Source: Bacillota bacterium
Lineage (GTDB): Bacteria; Bacillota; Clostridia; Lachnospirales; Lachnospiraceae
NCBI GenBank assembly: GCA_023391695.1
Contig: JAEWAK010000060.1
Location: forward strand, 1-64,000
Reading direction: 5' to 3'
Length of the DNA: 64,000 nt
Shown: piece by piece, positions 35,048 to 45,084 of the stretch
Numbering within the stretch: position 1 is the stretch's first letter
Layout of the letters: every line of letters begins with the position of its first letter
The notes under the pieces: generated by a model
Seen by the model: the letters and a program-made list of their open reading frames with translations, nothing else
The model's database searches: none
Told to the model about the DNA's origin: nothing
Program-made: the position numbers and the translations under genes

Positions 35048-36835
35048 ATGAACAAGACAGAATATTTAAGTGCATTAAAAAAGGCATTAAAAGATACTGA
35101 TGAAAGTGTAATGGAAGAGATAGTTTTAGATTATGAAGAACATTTTCAAGTTGGTATGGAAAATGGTAAAAGTGAAGAACAAATCTGCGAAGAGCTTGGA
35201 TCAATTGAAGATCTGGTTAAGGAAATTAAAGAAGTATACAATACAGATAACAAAGAAGATAAAAAAACATATGAGGATCAGACGAATAGCAAAAATAATA
35301 AATTTAAAGAATGGTATTCTAACATCCATAATATAGATAGTGAAAAGATTGGTGATGCAATCAATAATGCTTTGGATTCAGCAGGCGATGCTATAAGTAA
35401 AATTGATGTTAATGAGATCGGCCATACTTTAAAAAGCACCCTGGACCAGGCAACTTCTACCATTAATAATTTCGCTGATAACTATCTAAAAAATCAGGGT
35501 ATTGGCCCATTTGATTTCAATAAGAGGAATGCAGAAGGTTATAAAGAAAATGTATCAAAAAGCTATGATAATTCCGAGGAGTCAGAAGAAGCAGAGAAAA
35601 ATAATGTAAGTCATGATACGGAACCGGATGAGGAATCTTCTGATTCTGTTCAAGCTGATACAGAGAACAAAGTTAAAGAAGCAGAATCCGCAGGCAGCGG
35701 GGCAGAAGCTGCAAGCAGCGGGGAAAGCAGTCGGAAAAGCAGTGAAAAGCCGGTGTCTGAGGCGGATGAGAATGAGGATGTAAATTCAAAAAAAGCGAAT
35801 AAGGGATTCAATCTTATTGTAGATGGCACATGTGCTGACATTACTGTACAGAAATCCTCTAATGGTAAAGTAAATATTAGTTATGAAAACAACGGCGATG
35901 AAAGACAGAAACAGATGTATGAGTTTTATAGCTATAAGGAAGAAAATACTGTTTATGCTGGAATCCGAAGGGTTGGAAAAGCAGTATTTTTGTTTAACCC
36001 CAAACTCTACTCCATTCATATAAATATAGAAATACCGGATTATATGAGTAATATCAACCTAAAAACAGCAAGTGGCAGCATTAAGATCTCCAATGTAAGT
36101 TTAGATCGTCTTGTAGCAACGGCAGCAAGTGGTGATGTTTTTATCGATCAAGTTTATACAACTGACTTTCGAATCAAAGTTTCCAGCGGAGATATCAGAT
36201 TGGATGATGTAAACAGTATCCAATTAAGTGCAGGTACTATGAGCGGCGATATTAAGGCAAACAACATTGAAGCAAAGTTCCTTTCACTAAGAAGCTCAAG
36301 TGGTGACGTTGGGGCCAGAAGTATAAAAGCTGACGTAATTGATAATAGTTCGTTAAGCGGTAATCTGGATATCGTCAATATGACAGCAGGTGAATGTAAA
36401 ATCAGAAGTTCAAGCGGACATATTGATATCAATGAGTTTACAATGAACAACGCAGATGTCAGCAGTATAAGCGGAGATATAAAACTTCCCCAAATAATTG
36501 GCGATGGCTTAAGAGTCAGCAGTGCAAGCGGCAGCGTAAGAGCTGAAGTTAATGTTAAAAGATGCCACGCAAGTTCAAAGAGTGGAAATGTTGAGGTGAA
36601 ATGTAATGGAAATATTATATTAGAGTCCAGTAGTACCAGCGGGAACGTTAACATTACTTTGAAAAACTTTAACAACGGATATAGTATCAAATCCAGAACC
36701 ACCTCCGGTGCATTATATATTAATTATGACAATATGTACCAGAGAAATCTAAAAACAGGAACTTATACGTATGGCAATCAGGGCAGCGAACTGATGTTAA
36801 GTTCAGTGAGCGGTGATATCCACTTAACTGATTAG
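35048..36835 (+). CDS. HAAS-domain protein with DUF4097 beta-repeat domain
   Basis: A 595-residue protein. Residues 1-75 are the helical HAAS (DUF1700-like) domain (YLSALKKALKDTDESVMEEI), followed by an acidic, Ser/Glu-rich linker (about 80-250). Residues about 256-595 form a DUF4097-type right-handed beta repeat in which SG(D/N/S/H) recurs roughly every 20-25 residues (ASGDVFID, SSGDIRLD, MSGDIKAN, SSGDVGAR). I see no signal peptide or membrane helix, unlike many relatives, which leaves its location open. GGAGG precedes the start. It is controlled by the adjacent PadR. Function of the family is unknown; an envelope-stress or scaffolding role is guessed. Confidence 0.82.
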   Translation: MNKTEYLSALKKALKDTDESVMEEIVLDYEEHFQVGMENGKSEEQICEELGSIEDLVKEIKEVYNTDNKEDKKTYEDQTNSKNNKFKEWYSNIHNIDSEKIGDAINNALDSAGDAISKIDVNEIGHTLKSTLDQATSTINNFADNYLKNQGIGPFDFNKRNAEGYKENVSKSYDNSEESEEAEKNNVSHDTEPDEESSDSVQADTENKVKEAESAGSGAEAASSGESSRKSSEKPVSEADENEDVNSKKANKGFNLIVDGTCADITVQKSSNGKVNISYENNGDERQKQMYEFYSYKEENTVYAGIRRVGKAVFLFNPKLYSIHINIEIPDYMSNINLKTASGSIKISNVSLDRLVATAASGDVFIDQVYTTDFRIKVSSGDIRLDDVNSIQLSAGTMSGDIKANNIEAKFLSLRSSSGDVGARSIKADVIDNSSLSGNLDIVNMTAGECKIRSSSGHIDINEFTMNNADVSSISGDIKLPQIIGDGLRVSSASGSVRAEVNVKRCHASSKSGNVEVKCNGNIILESSSTSGNVNITLKNFNNGYSIKSRTTSGALYINYDNMYQRNLKTGTYTYGNQGSELMLSSVSGDIHLTD

Positions 36836-36886
36836 TATTAGTTTCGCGAATGTTCGTTAAATGATACAAAGTTTTTTATGAAATGA

Positions 36887-37126
36887 GGGGTTGCTGAAAA
36901 ATAGTTTCAACGCCCTGACTAAAGGATTGGGCGTATAATAATACATTTTAGCTAGAGCTGACTAATCACAAAATAAATTTTGTGATTGCACATTTTGTGA
37001 TTGCACATTTTGTGAAGCGGAGCGTTCTGAACGTGGAGGGAAAAGCAGCTAAAATGGATTATTATACACCCAATCCTTTTTATAGAGCAAATTAAGTTAT
37101 TTTGCAACTTTTGCAACAGCCCCCCT
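36887..37126. mobile_element. about 240-bp snap-back element with nested inverted repeats (MITE-like)
   Basis: A 33-base arm at 36921-36953 pairs with 37047-37079 at about 31 of 33 positions. The outer flanks, starting GGGGTTGCTGAAAAA and ending TTTTGCAACAGCCCC, are also roughly complementary. Inside is AATCACAAAAT, AA and its complement (36964-36987), then a short direct repeat TGCACATTTTGTGA. No coding frame is present. The GGGG...TTGC ends resemble those of some IS families, so a non-autonomous transposon is likely; a target duplication was not found. Confidence 0.6.
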
Positions 37127-37427
37127 TTATCGAATAAGGAGATTTCCCATGGTGCCTTTTATTACATAGCATCGAAGAGAGCAACAGGATAACCAGAATG
37201 TAATCAATAACAAATTTACTGGCGTCAGGCGGAATAATGTTAATGCCGCGGAAAAAGGGGAGCCTATTATGAAGCCGGACGGGCAGTGTCAAAAATCACA
37301 GCGCCTTTCCTGTGAACTGCTATGGTTAACCGGATGTTATTGTAAAAGCTGCCTATTCCTGTGCAGTGCTGATGTCAGGTAATAGCGTAACACGGATTAA
37401 ATGAATGGTAAAACAAAAAAGAAACAG

Positions 37428-37456
37428 TTGACAAAATATCCCAATGTCGGTAATAT
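37428..37456 (+). promoter_or_regulatory. strong sigma-A promoter of the GH43 gene
   Basis: TTGACA (37428-37433), 17-base spacer, TAATAT (37451-37456). It gives a leader of about 190 bases. The stretch 37127-37427 shows no gene or other feature. Confidence 0.8.
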
Positions 37457-37526
37457 AAATGCAAGAGGTAAATATTGTAAACTAATTTAATATAACATAA
37501 ACTATTTAAAATTTTGTAAGGAAAAT

Positions 37527-37649
37527 GGAGGTGAAATGAAAAAAATATTATAGATGGGAGGGATATTAAAGCGCAATAAAGATTTCTTGCAGAGTAATCT
37601 AAACTATTTTATTTGAGAGGGGGTCCGGTATCAATATACCGGAGTAAAA
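37527..37649 (+). promoter_or_regulatory. GH43 mRNA leader: five-codon ORF and ribosome-site-masking hairpin
   Basis: GGAGGTG at 37527-37533 is followed by ATG and MKKIL then TAG (37536-37553), a possible minimal leader peptide. Just before the real start, TCCGGTAT (37624-37631), loop CAAT and ATACCGGA (37636-37643) form an 8-bp hairpin. Its 3' arm contains GGAG (37641-37644), 5 bases before the ATG at 37650. A second G-rich site, GAGGGGG, lies just 5' of the hairpin and would be brought within about 6 bases of the ATG if the hairpin is folded. Either geometry makes initiation structure-dependent. Confidence 0.55.
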
Positions 37650-39668
37650 ATGAAGAAAAATATAATAAAAATGATTGGGGTATTACTTTCACTGGTTTTT
37701 ATATTTCAAATGACCTTAAGCCTGTTTGCAGGGAGCACCGTTGCAAATGCTGCTGTGCTGGGTACAACGAGAACGTCGGTCCATGATCCGTCTGTCGTAA
37801 ATGCCAACGGCAAATACTATATTTTCGGTTCCCATATGGCGGATGCCGTTAGTTCGGATCTGGCTTCCTGGAGTAATTTTACCACGAATATCAATAACAA
37901 TTATTCCAGTATTTTTTCCGTAGGAGGCGCCTGGGCAGCCAGGGGCAGCAGTAATTATGATATCAGCGGAAACCTTTGGGCACCGTGCGTAATATATAAT
38001 ACGGCTATGGGAAAATGGTGCATGTACATGAGCGTTAACGGCAGTAATTATTACTCGTCCATTGCGTTAGCTACCGCAGACAGCATAACGGGACCTTATA
38101 CTTATGCAGGTACGGTGGTATATTCGGGCTTTACCAATTCTTCTGAAGCAAGTGTTACCGATTATGCGAAGGTTACAGGGTCTAATTCAGTCGCCGGCAG
38201 GTATTTATCAGGAGGTGCCTGGAATCCATCTTACGGACCCAATGCCATAGATCCAGCGCTGGTTTATGATAAGGACGGACAGCTTTGGATGAGTTACGGT
38301 TCCTGGTTTGGCGGAATCTTTATGTTAAAGCTGGATAACCGAACCGGCTTAAGAGATTATTCTTATACCTATTCTACGGTAACTAATTCATCCGACCAGT
38401 ATTTGGGCATACGGCTTTCCGGCGGATACGGCTGTACGGGAGAAGGCTCCTATATTGTCTGGGATCAGGCAGCAGGGTACTATTACATGTATTTATCCTA
38501 CGGCGGGCTTGAATCAACTACAAGTTTCGGAGGTTACCATATACGTTTGTTTCGCTCAAAAAACATTACGGGACCTTATACGGATGCAGCCGGCAACACT
38601 GCTATCTGTACCAGCAGCAATGCCAACCAGACAACCAAGGGTATCAAGCTTTTCGGGAATTATACCCTGTCTTCTTTAAAAAATGTAAGCAGTTTGGAAC
38701 TAAGTGCTAACGGTTATAAATCACCGGGGCATAATTCGGCTTTTATTGATTCGGACGGACAGAGGTATCTGGTATACCATACAAGATTTAACAATGGCAA
38801 TGAGTATCACCAGGTAAGGGTACACCAGCAATTTTTAAATACTGACGGATGGCCGGTTACTGCCGTATATGAACATTTGGGCAGTAAAATATCCCAAACA
38901 GGATATCAAGCCAGTGAAATTGTCGGCTATTATGATTTGGTTAACCATGGAAACAGCGCAGCTACCGCAAATACAGGAATGCTTCCTACCGTATCCGTAT
39001 CATTAAATGCCGACGGAACCATAACCGGTGCCTATAGCGGCACCTGGTCCTATACACAGGGGACTTATTACTGTACCATGGTGATTGGCGGAGTAACCTA
39101 TAAAGGAGTTTTCTTTAAACAATATGATGAATCCTCCTCACACAAGGAAACAATGACCTTTTCTTTAATTGGTTCCAATGACCAGTCCATCTGGGGTTCA
39201 AAAACCGATACACCATCCTCTGGTACCCTTGACGGAGATTATTACATAAAGAGTTATTTCAGCGGATTATATCTGGATGTGGCGAATGGCAATGCAGCGG
39301 ATGGAACGGTTATACAGCAGTATGCTTATAACGGCAGCCATGCCCAGAAATTCCGTCTGGTTTCCGATGGCAGCGGTTATTATTCCATTTTAACCGGGTC
39401 ATCGAATTATACGAGCTGTGTAGATGTGGAAAATGGAAACACTGCCGACGGCACCAATATCATCCAATGGAATTACTGGGGAGGAGACATGCAGAAGTAT
39501 GAGATTGTGGAAGTAAAAACCGGTGTTTATGCAATTAAGACGAAAGCCTCCGCAGGTGCCTCCTGTCTGGATGTTTATAACTGGAGCACGGAATCCGGAG
39601 GTAAAATAGTCCAATGGAATTATTGGGGCGGAGATTGCCAGCTTTGGTATTTGGAACCGGTAAATTAG
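37650..39668 (+). CDS. secreted GH43 arabinanase/arabinofuranosidase with ricin-type lectin domain
   Basis: A 672-residue exported enzyme. Signal peptide about 1-34 (cleavage near VANAA). The GH43 five-blade propeller starts with catalytic base Asp46 in VHDPSV, has Asp201 in AIDPALVYD and acid Glu265 in TGEGSYI, close to the endo-1,5-alpha-L-arabinanase pattern. A beta-rich accessory region (about 435-515) and a C-terminal ricin-type beta-trefoil (about 525-672, with GLYLDVANGNAADGTVIQQY and two repeats ending QWNYWGGD) follow; the latter is a CBM13-like sugar binder. It would cut arabinan outside the cell and feed the importer and GH51 enzyme at 17-26 kb. Exact substrate is inferred. Confidence 0.9.
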   Translation: MKKNIIKMIGVLLSLVFIFQMTLSLFAGSTVANAAVLGTTRTSVHDPSVVNANGKYYIFGSHMADAVSSDLASWSNFTTNINNNYSSIFSVGGAWAARGSSNYDISGNLWAPCVIYNTAMGKWCMYMSVNGSNYYSSIALATADSITGPYTYAGTVVYSGFTNSSEASVTDYAKVTGSNSVAGRYLSGGAWNPSYGPNAIDPALVYDKDGQLWMSYGSWFGGIFMLKLDNRTGLRDYSYTYSTVTNSSDQYLGIRLSGGYGCTGEGSYIVWDQAAGYYYMYLSYGGLESTTSFGGYHIRLFRSKNITGPYTDAAGNTAICTSSNANQTTKGIKLFGNYTLSSLKNVSSLELSANGYKSPGHNSAFIDSDGQRYLVYHTRFNNGNEYHQVRVHQQFLNTDGWPVTAVYEHLGSKISQTGYQASEIVGYYDLVNHGNSAATANTGMLPTVSVSLNADGTITGAYSGTWSYTQGTYYCTMVIGGVTYKGVFFKQYDESSSHKETMTFSLIGSNDQSIWGSKTDTPSSGTLDGDYYIKSYFSGLYLDVANGNAADGTVIQQYAYNGSHAQKFRLVSDGSGYYSILTGSSNYTSCVDVENGNTADGTNIIQWNYWGGDMQKYEIVEVKTGVYAIKTKASAGASCLDVYNWSTESGGKIVQWNYWGGDCQLWYLEPVN

Positions 39669-39697
39669 AATATCGTTGAGGATTTATGCAGAAATAT

Positions 39698-39727
39698 GGC
39701 GTGAGAGGGATGACTTTCACGCCTTTT
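39698..39727 (+). terminator. terminator after GH43
   Basis: GGCGTGA (39698-39704) pairs with TCACGCC (39717-39723), followed by TTTT. The remaining gap to the GH81 gene holds no other clear feature. Confidence 0.7.
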
Positions 39728-39935
39728 CTGCTTGCAAAAGCGGCGGCTTTTCTGCTAGTAAAAGCAATTTATCATAAAAAATGCCTTTTGTGAACGCAAA
39801 CCGATACGATAAGAATTAATATCATATCTGCGGATTTGGTTTAAATTGGATGAGTTTTATATTATAATAAAGATGCCTGATGATATAGGCGGTTGCAAAC
39901 TATTAAAATACAATTTTTTGAGGGGAGGAAAAGAT

Positions 39936-42900
39936 ATGGATAAAATAATTCATATTTTGGAAAAAAGATTTAATAAGTTTATGGCTTTCTTAGTAACATT
40001 CAGTATGATTTGGGGAACGGTAGGGATTCAGAATGTGAAAGCGGATTCGAATTCCTATCTGTTATCACTGGGAAGACCCGCATATGCTTCCACGGTTAAT
40101 GGGGGAGATGTGGCTGCAAGAGCAACGGATGATGATATCAATACGGCATGGGGTGCGGCATGGAATATAGACAACCAGTGGATTGATGTTGATTTAGGGG
40201 CGGCGGCAGAGATAGACCGGGTCGTGTTATCATGGCAAAGTCCCAGTACCTATGCAACCCGGTATGAAATACAGGTATCCGATGATGAAATGAATTGGCA
40301 GACAATATATACACAGGACAACGGTACAGGCGGTATCCGGGTTCCGGATGTAAACGGAAATGATTACTGTGTTGAAGACCTGACCGTCAGCGGAACGGGA
40401 CGTTATGTACGTATGTATGCACCAAAATGTGTTACCGGATATGGCGCAGCTCTGCGGGATTTTCAGATTTACGGTACTGGAGGCATGGCACGTCCTCCAA
40501 AAAATGCGGCAAATCTTGCGCTGAATCAACCGGTAGTGGTTTCTTCCTTCCTGCAGCCCTGGTGGTCCAAAGATGGTGACGGCAATGTGATTGTTCCGCT
40601 AACGGGTGCACAGGCAGTTGATGGAAACCAGTCCACATACTGGTTATCCGATACTACGGGAGATCCCAATACCCAGTGGATGTATGTGGATCTCGGGCAA
40701 AGCCGCACAATTGGTGAAGTGGATATCACCTGGGATGCCGAGTTTGGAAGAGTTTATGATATACAGGTATCCGAGGATGCACAAACCTGGACTACCGTTT
40801 ACAGGCAGATGCACGGAACCGGAGAGGCGGAAAATATTCCGTTATATGCAGCCGGACGGTATGTAAAAATGCAAGGTATCGCAATGGGAAGAGGTTCGGG
40901 TTACTCGGTACATGAATTTAAAGTTTTAGAGTATGTACCGGGAGAGCCTCAGATTACCCATGTAATTGAACCGTTACCTGAGCCTCAGACAATAGCCGAC
41001 GGACAGGGGAGCTATTTAAGGGATGACCTGACTTTGGCCCATCCAAGGGAACCTAAATATATAACAGACAATATACAGGGGCCCGTTCCGTCAAACGACT
41101 GGTGGACTTCCGTTCTCTATAAACGCCTAAGTGACGGTATCGCCGGATTGCCGTTAATGTATCAGTATTATGATACGGGACTTGGGTTTTATTACGCAAG
41201 CAAGCTGTTTACGGCGACCAATAACGGCGGTATGGATACGAAATGCAATAATATGGACTTGTACATCAGTACAAGCAGTATTGTAAATACGCCTGCCGCA
41301 AAGCTTGACGGCTATGGAGACTATTCGGCTGATATTGTATTCAGTGATGATGATACGCCAAAGATGAAGTCAACCTTGGTAAAAGGCTCACCTTATATCT
41401 ATAATACTTTTACCGATCCTGATTCCGTAGAAGTATCAGGCACCTCAATTGTCGGTTTGTTCGATGATAATAATAATCCTATTCTCACTGAGGATGGCGA
41501 CAGGATAACAGCGGATCATATCGGTATTGAAGTAACCAATACCAATACGGCTCCTGTAACCGAGACTCTAACCCACGCTTATGGCATTTTTGTGCCCGAA
41601 GGAACTGTATTTACAAGAATGGGAAGTAAGATAAAAATAAGCCTTGGAAGCGGACAAAATTATATGACGGTTGGTCTTCTTTCCGGCAGGGCCGATTTGA
41701 ACTATGTTTATCAGCATGCCTATGCCTTTGTTACGAATACATCGGTTTCCTATTATTATGAGGAGGCTGCTTCAGATGTCACCACAACTTATACCGATAC
41801 CATAGATTTAAAGCGTACCGGCTTTTCATCAAGCCCTTTAATGGCCCTTTTCCCCACACAGTGGAAATACACGGATGCCAAACTGACTAACTTAAGCTAT
41901 ACATCAGCACGCGGCACAATGAAAGTTTTTGAAGGAAATTCATTTACAGTGGCGGTTAAGTTCTATGGTATTACGCCATCCTTCGGTGAACCGGCAGAGT
42001 CGGATACCTACAGAAGAGAGCAGATGATGAACTACTTAAATACATTCAAAGCAAGTGTTACAAGGGATTACTGGGTGGCAGATCCCTATTGGCAAGGCAA
42101 AAAACTGCATCCCTTATCAATGGCTGTTCTTATCTCCCAACAACTTGGTGAATACGAAATGAGGGATGAGTTTATCAGTATTTTAAGAAAGATATTAGTG
42201 AATTGGTTAACTTATGACGGTGAAGATGATTACCCCTATTATATGTACTATTCGTCCGATTGGGGAACCTTGATCGGACAGGGCGGAGATCACGGCATGG
42301 GTATTAATCTTTCCGACCATCATTTTCTGTGGGGATATTTTACCTTTGCGGCAGGAGTGCTTGCTGCGTATGATAAGGAATTTGTAAATGATTATGGCGG
42401 TATGGTGGAGCATTTGTTAAGAGATGCACAAAACCCCTATCGGGATGACCCAATGTATCCATGGATGAGGAATTTTGATCCATATGAAGGGCACTCATGG
42501 GCTGGCGGATACGGTGATAACCAAAGCGGGAACAACCAGGAATCCTCCTCCGAAGCAACATTTGCCTGGGCAGGAGAATATTTGTGGGGATTGGCTACCG
42601 GAAATGATGCTTACAGGGATGCAGGGATCTGGGGCTTTACCTCGGAAGTGAATGCCATCGAGCAGTATTGGTTTGATTATGACCAGGATAATTGGGCCGG
42701 TGATTATGAGCCGGGTGTTACCGGAATGGTCTGGGGAAATGCATATACCTACGGAACTTATTTTTCAGGGAATCCAAGCTGCATCTACGGAATCCAATGG
42801 CTGCCCGTTTCGCCGGCATTAACTTACTTAGGCTATGATGCTTCGATTGCTTCCAGGATTAACAGTGACTATAGAAGAGACCAGGATGCGTATCAGGAAA

Positions 42901-44987
42901 AACTTGCTAAGCAGGGAACACCGGATGCTGATCCGGAAGGTTGGTTCCATATCACCTGGCCTTTTGAAGCACTGTCAGACCCACAGACGGTTATCAGCAA
43001 ATGGGATGACAGCAAGCTTCCGGATGATGAACGATTTAACTCCTATTGGTTTGTTCAGAATATGGCCGCAAAGGGAAACCGCACGACCGATGTCTGGTCA
43101 AGCAACTGGACCAGTTATCAGGTATTTAAGAAAGGGTCACAATATAGTGCGGTCATCTGGAATCCCACCGATACCACTCAGTTTGTCAGGTTCTGCAATC
43201 AAAACGGCGATATAGGCTCGGCATATGTACTTGCAAAATCTACTCTGACAGTAGATCCTTTTATAGACAATGAGGTACCCGCAACGCCGGTACCGGAGCC
43301 AATACCGGAGCCGCAGCCAGAGACTGTTCCTGGATTGATAGAGGCAGAAAATTATGATACAAGCTTTGGCTGTACTACCGAAGTATGCTCTGAGGGAGGA
43401 ATGAGTCTTGCATATATTGATTCGGGAGATTCGGCAATTTATGATGTAAATGTGTTAGCAGAAGGGGACTATACCGTGTCATTCCGAGTCAGCAACAGCG
43501 GTAACAGGCCGGGAGAAATCCAGTTAAAATCAAATCTTAGCGGAAGTACCGTTCTTTCTGCTGTAAGTATTCCGGTCACGGGGAATTGGACAACGGTTAC
43601 TGCCACCGTTCATCTGGAGGCCGGTGTCCAAAGACTGAAGACTTATTTTAGTGTAGGCGGTTTTAATTTTAACTGGTTTTCTATTACTCCGGTTAATGCG
43701 GCCAAAGTTCAAACACCGGAAATCACTCCTAAGTCAGGAAGTTATATGACAGCACAAAATGTAACGATAACAGATGCAACAGAAGGAGCAGCCATATATT
43801 ATACGACGGATGGAACGGATCCGTCGGCTTCGAACGGAATACGATATACTGAAACCTTTACGGTATCCGCAACAACAATAGTGAAAGCAATTGCCTTAAA
43901 ACCCGGAATGGCGGAATCGGATGTGGCCGCTTCTGTAATTATAATATCATCAGTACCCGGGTCACTTAAAGTAGAAGCAGAAAACTATATTGATATGAGC
44001 GGTGTGGCGACTGAACCGTGCGGTGACGTAGGAGGCGGAGAAAATATAGGCTATATCGATACCGGTGACTGGATGGATTTCGTTGTTAATATACCGAATG
44101 CAGGAACCTATACGGTTGACTACAGGGTAAAGGGCTGGAATACGGAAGCACAGATACAGTTAAAACAAGGAAGTACTGCCTTGGCTGTTACCGGAACCAA
44201 TACGGGCGATGTATGGGATACCGTAACTTCGACTTCCTTTACGTTGTCTGAGGGACCGCAAACCGTGAGAGTATATGCTGGCAGAGGCGGATTTAATCTT
44301 AACTGGCTGGAATTCAAACCGGCAGTGGCAGTTGAAAAAGCAGCAACCCCGGTAATCACTCCGGAAACAGGAACTTATGAGGCGGCACAGAACGTAACAA
44401 TTGCGGACGCAACAGAAGGAGCAACAATATACTATACAACAGACGGGACAAAACCATCGGAAACAAATGGGACCGTATATACGGAAACCTTTACGGTATC
44501 CTCTTCAACAACAGTAAAGGCAATAGCCTGCAAGCCAGGTTTGGCAGACTCCGACATAGCTGTTTCCGTAATTACCATATTATCAGAGCCACAGTCACTT
44601 AAAATAGAAGCAGAAAATTATATCGACATGAGCGGTGTGGCAACCGAACCATGTGGTGATGCGGGAGGCGGTGAGAATGTAGGATATATCGATACCGGTG
44701 ATTGGATGGATTATACTGTCGCCATTGCCGAAGCCGGAACCTATACGGTTGATTTCAGAGTAAACGGATGGAACGGCGGAGCCCAGATTGAATTAATGAA
44801 AGACGGTAACGTACTAACGGCAACCGGAACCAATACCGGTAATGTATGGGCAACCGTAACTTCAGAACCATTTGATTTAACAGCAGGAACCTATACGATT
44901 CGAGTTAATATCAGCGGAGGCGGATTTAATTTTAACTGGATGGAATTTAAACCGTTAACGGCAGTTGAAAAAGCAGTAACCCTGTAA
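39936..44987 (+). CDS. secreted modular GH81 endo-beta-1,3-glucanase
   Basis: A 1683-residue exported enzyme cutting beta-1,3-glucan (laminarin, callose, fungal wall). Order: signal peptide (about 1-37); two F5/8-type C (CBM32-like) domains (about 40-185 and 195-335); GH81 catalytic region (about 350-1110: PSNDWWTSVLYKRL, GQGGDHGMGINLSDHHFLWG with Asp785, NNQESSSEATFAWAGEY with the Glu869/Glu873 pair expected for GH81); a Pro/Glu linker; then CBM6-like, chitobiase-C-like, CBM6-like, chitobiase-C-like, CBM6-like modules. GGGGAGG supports 39936 over an upstream in-frame ATG at 39846. The large carbohydrate-binding complement suggests insoluble substrate. Confidence 0.92.
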   Translation: MDKIIHILEKRFNKFMAFLVTFSMIWGTVGIQNVKADSNSYLLSLGRPAYASTVNGGDVAARATDDDINTAWGAAWNIDNQWIDVDLGAAAEIDRVVLSWQSPSTYATRYEIQVSDDEMNWQTIYTQDNGTGGIRVPDVNGNDYCVEDLTVSGTGRYVRMYAPKCVTGYGAALRDFQIYGTGGMARPPKNAANLALNQPVVVSSFLQPWWSKDGDGNVIVPLTGAQAVDGNQSTYWLSDTTGDPNTQWMYVDLGQSRTIGEVDITWDAEFGRVYDIQVSEDAQTWTTVYRQMHGTGEAENIPLYAAGRYVKMQGIAMGRGSGYSVHEFKVLEYVPGEPQITHVIEPLPEPQTIADGQGSYLRDDLTLAHPREPKYITDNIQGPVPSNDWWTSVLYKRLSDGIAGLPLMYQYYDTGLGFYYASKLFTATNNGGMDTKCNNMDLYISTSSIVNTPAAKLDGYGDYSADIVFSDDDTPKMKSTLVKGSPYIYNTFTDPDSVEVSGTSIVGLFDDNNNPILTEDGDRITADHIGIEVTNTNTAPVTETLTHAYGIFVPEGTVFTRMGSKIKISLGSGQNYMTVGLLSGRADLNYVYQHAYAFVTNTSVSYYYEEAASDVTTTYTDTIDLKRTGFSSSPLMALFPTQWKYTDAKLTNLSYTSARGTMKVFEGNSFTVAVKFYGITPSFGEPAESDTYRREQMMNYLNTFKASVTRDYWVADPYWQGKKLHPLSMAVLISQQLGEYEMRDEFISILRKILVNWLTYDGEDDYPYYMYYSSDWGTLIGQGGDHGMGINLSDHHFLWGYFTFAAGVLAAYDKEFVNDYGGMVEHLLRDAQNPYRDDPMYPWMRNFDPYEGHSWAGGYGDNQSGNNQESSSEATFAWAGEYLWGLATGNDAYRDAGIWGFTSEVNAIEQYWFDYDQDNWAGDYEPGVTGMVWGNAYTYGTYFSGNPSCIYGIQWLPVSPALTYLGYDASIASRINSDYRRDQDAYQEKLAKQGTPDADPEGWFHITWPFEALSDPQTVISKWDDSKLPDDERFNSYWFVQNMAAKGNRTTDVWSSNWTSYQVFKKGSQYSAVIWNPTDTTQFVRFCNQNGDIGSAYVLAKSTLTVDPFIDNEVPATPVPEPIPEPQPETVPGLIEAENYDTSFGCTTEVCSEGGMSLAYIDSGDSAIYDVNVLAEGDYTVSFRVSNSGNRPGEIQLKSNLSGSTVLSAVSIPVTGNWTTVTATVHLEAGVQRLKTYFSVGGFNFNWFSITPVNAAKVQTPEITPKSGSYMTAQNVTITDATEGAAIYYTTDGTDPSASNGIRYTETFTVSATTIVKAIALKPGMAESDVAASVIIISSVPGSLKVEAENYIDMSGVATEPCGDVGGGENIGYIDTGDWMDFVVNIPNAGTYTVDYRVKGWNTEAQIQLKQGSTALAVTGTNTGDVWDTVTSTSFTLSEGPQTVRVYAGRGGFNLNWLEFKPAVAVEKAATPVITPETGTYEAAQNVTIADATEGATIYYTTDGTKPSETNGTVYTETFTVSSSTTVKAIACKPGLADSDIAVSVITILSEPQSLKIEAENYIDMSGVATEPCGDAGGGENVGYIDTGDWMDYTVAIAEAGTYTVDFRVNGWNGGAQIELMKDGNVLTATGTNTGNVWATVTSEPFDLTAGTYTIRVNISGGGFNFNWMEFKPLTAVEKAVTL
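43713..44978 (+). repeat. 633-bp tandem duplication inside the GH81 gene
   Basis: Units 43713-44345 and 44346-44978 each encode 211 residues: one chitobiase-C-like domain (TDATEGAAIYYTTDGTDPS type) and one CBM6-like domain (KVEAENYIDMSGVATEPCGD). Similarity is high at both DNA and protein level, indicating a recent module duplication. Confidence 0.85.
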
Positions 44988-45084
44988 ATAATCCCTGTCT
45001 CAGAAAATTATGCGGTAGTAATTTTCGTTTAAAAATATATGCCTTGATCGAATACTCTTATTCAAATAACTTAATCTATCAAGT

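Noticed and set aside
35278..36702. Minus-strand frames over the HAAS/DUF4097 gene (61-182 codons)
   Set aside because: Shadows of the repetitive beta-ladder coding sequence.
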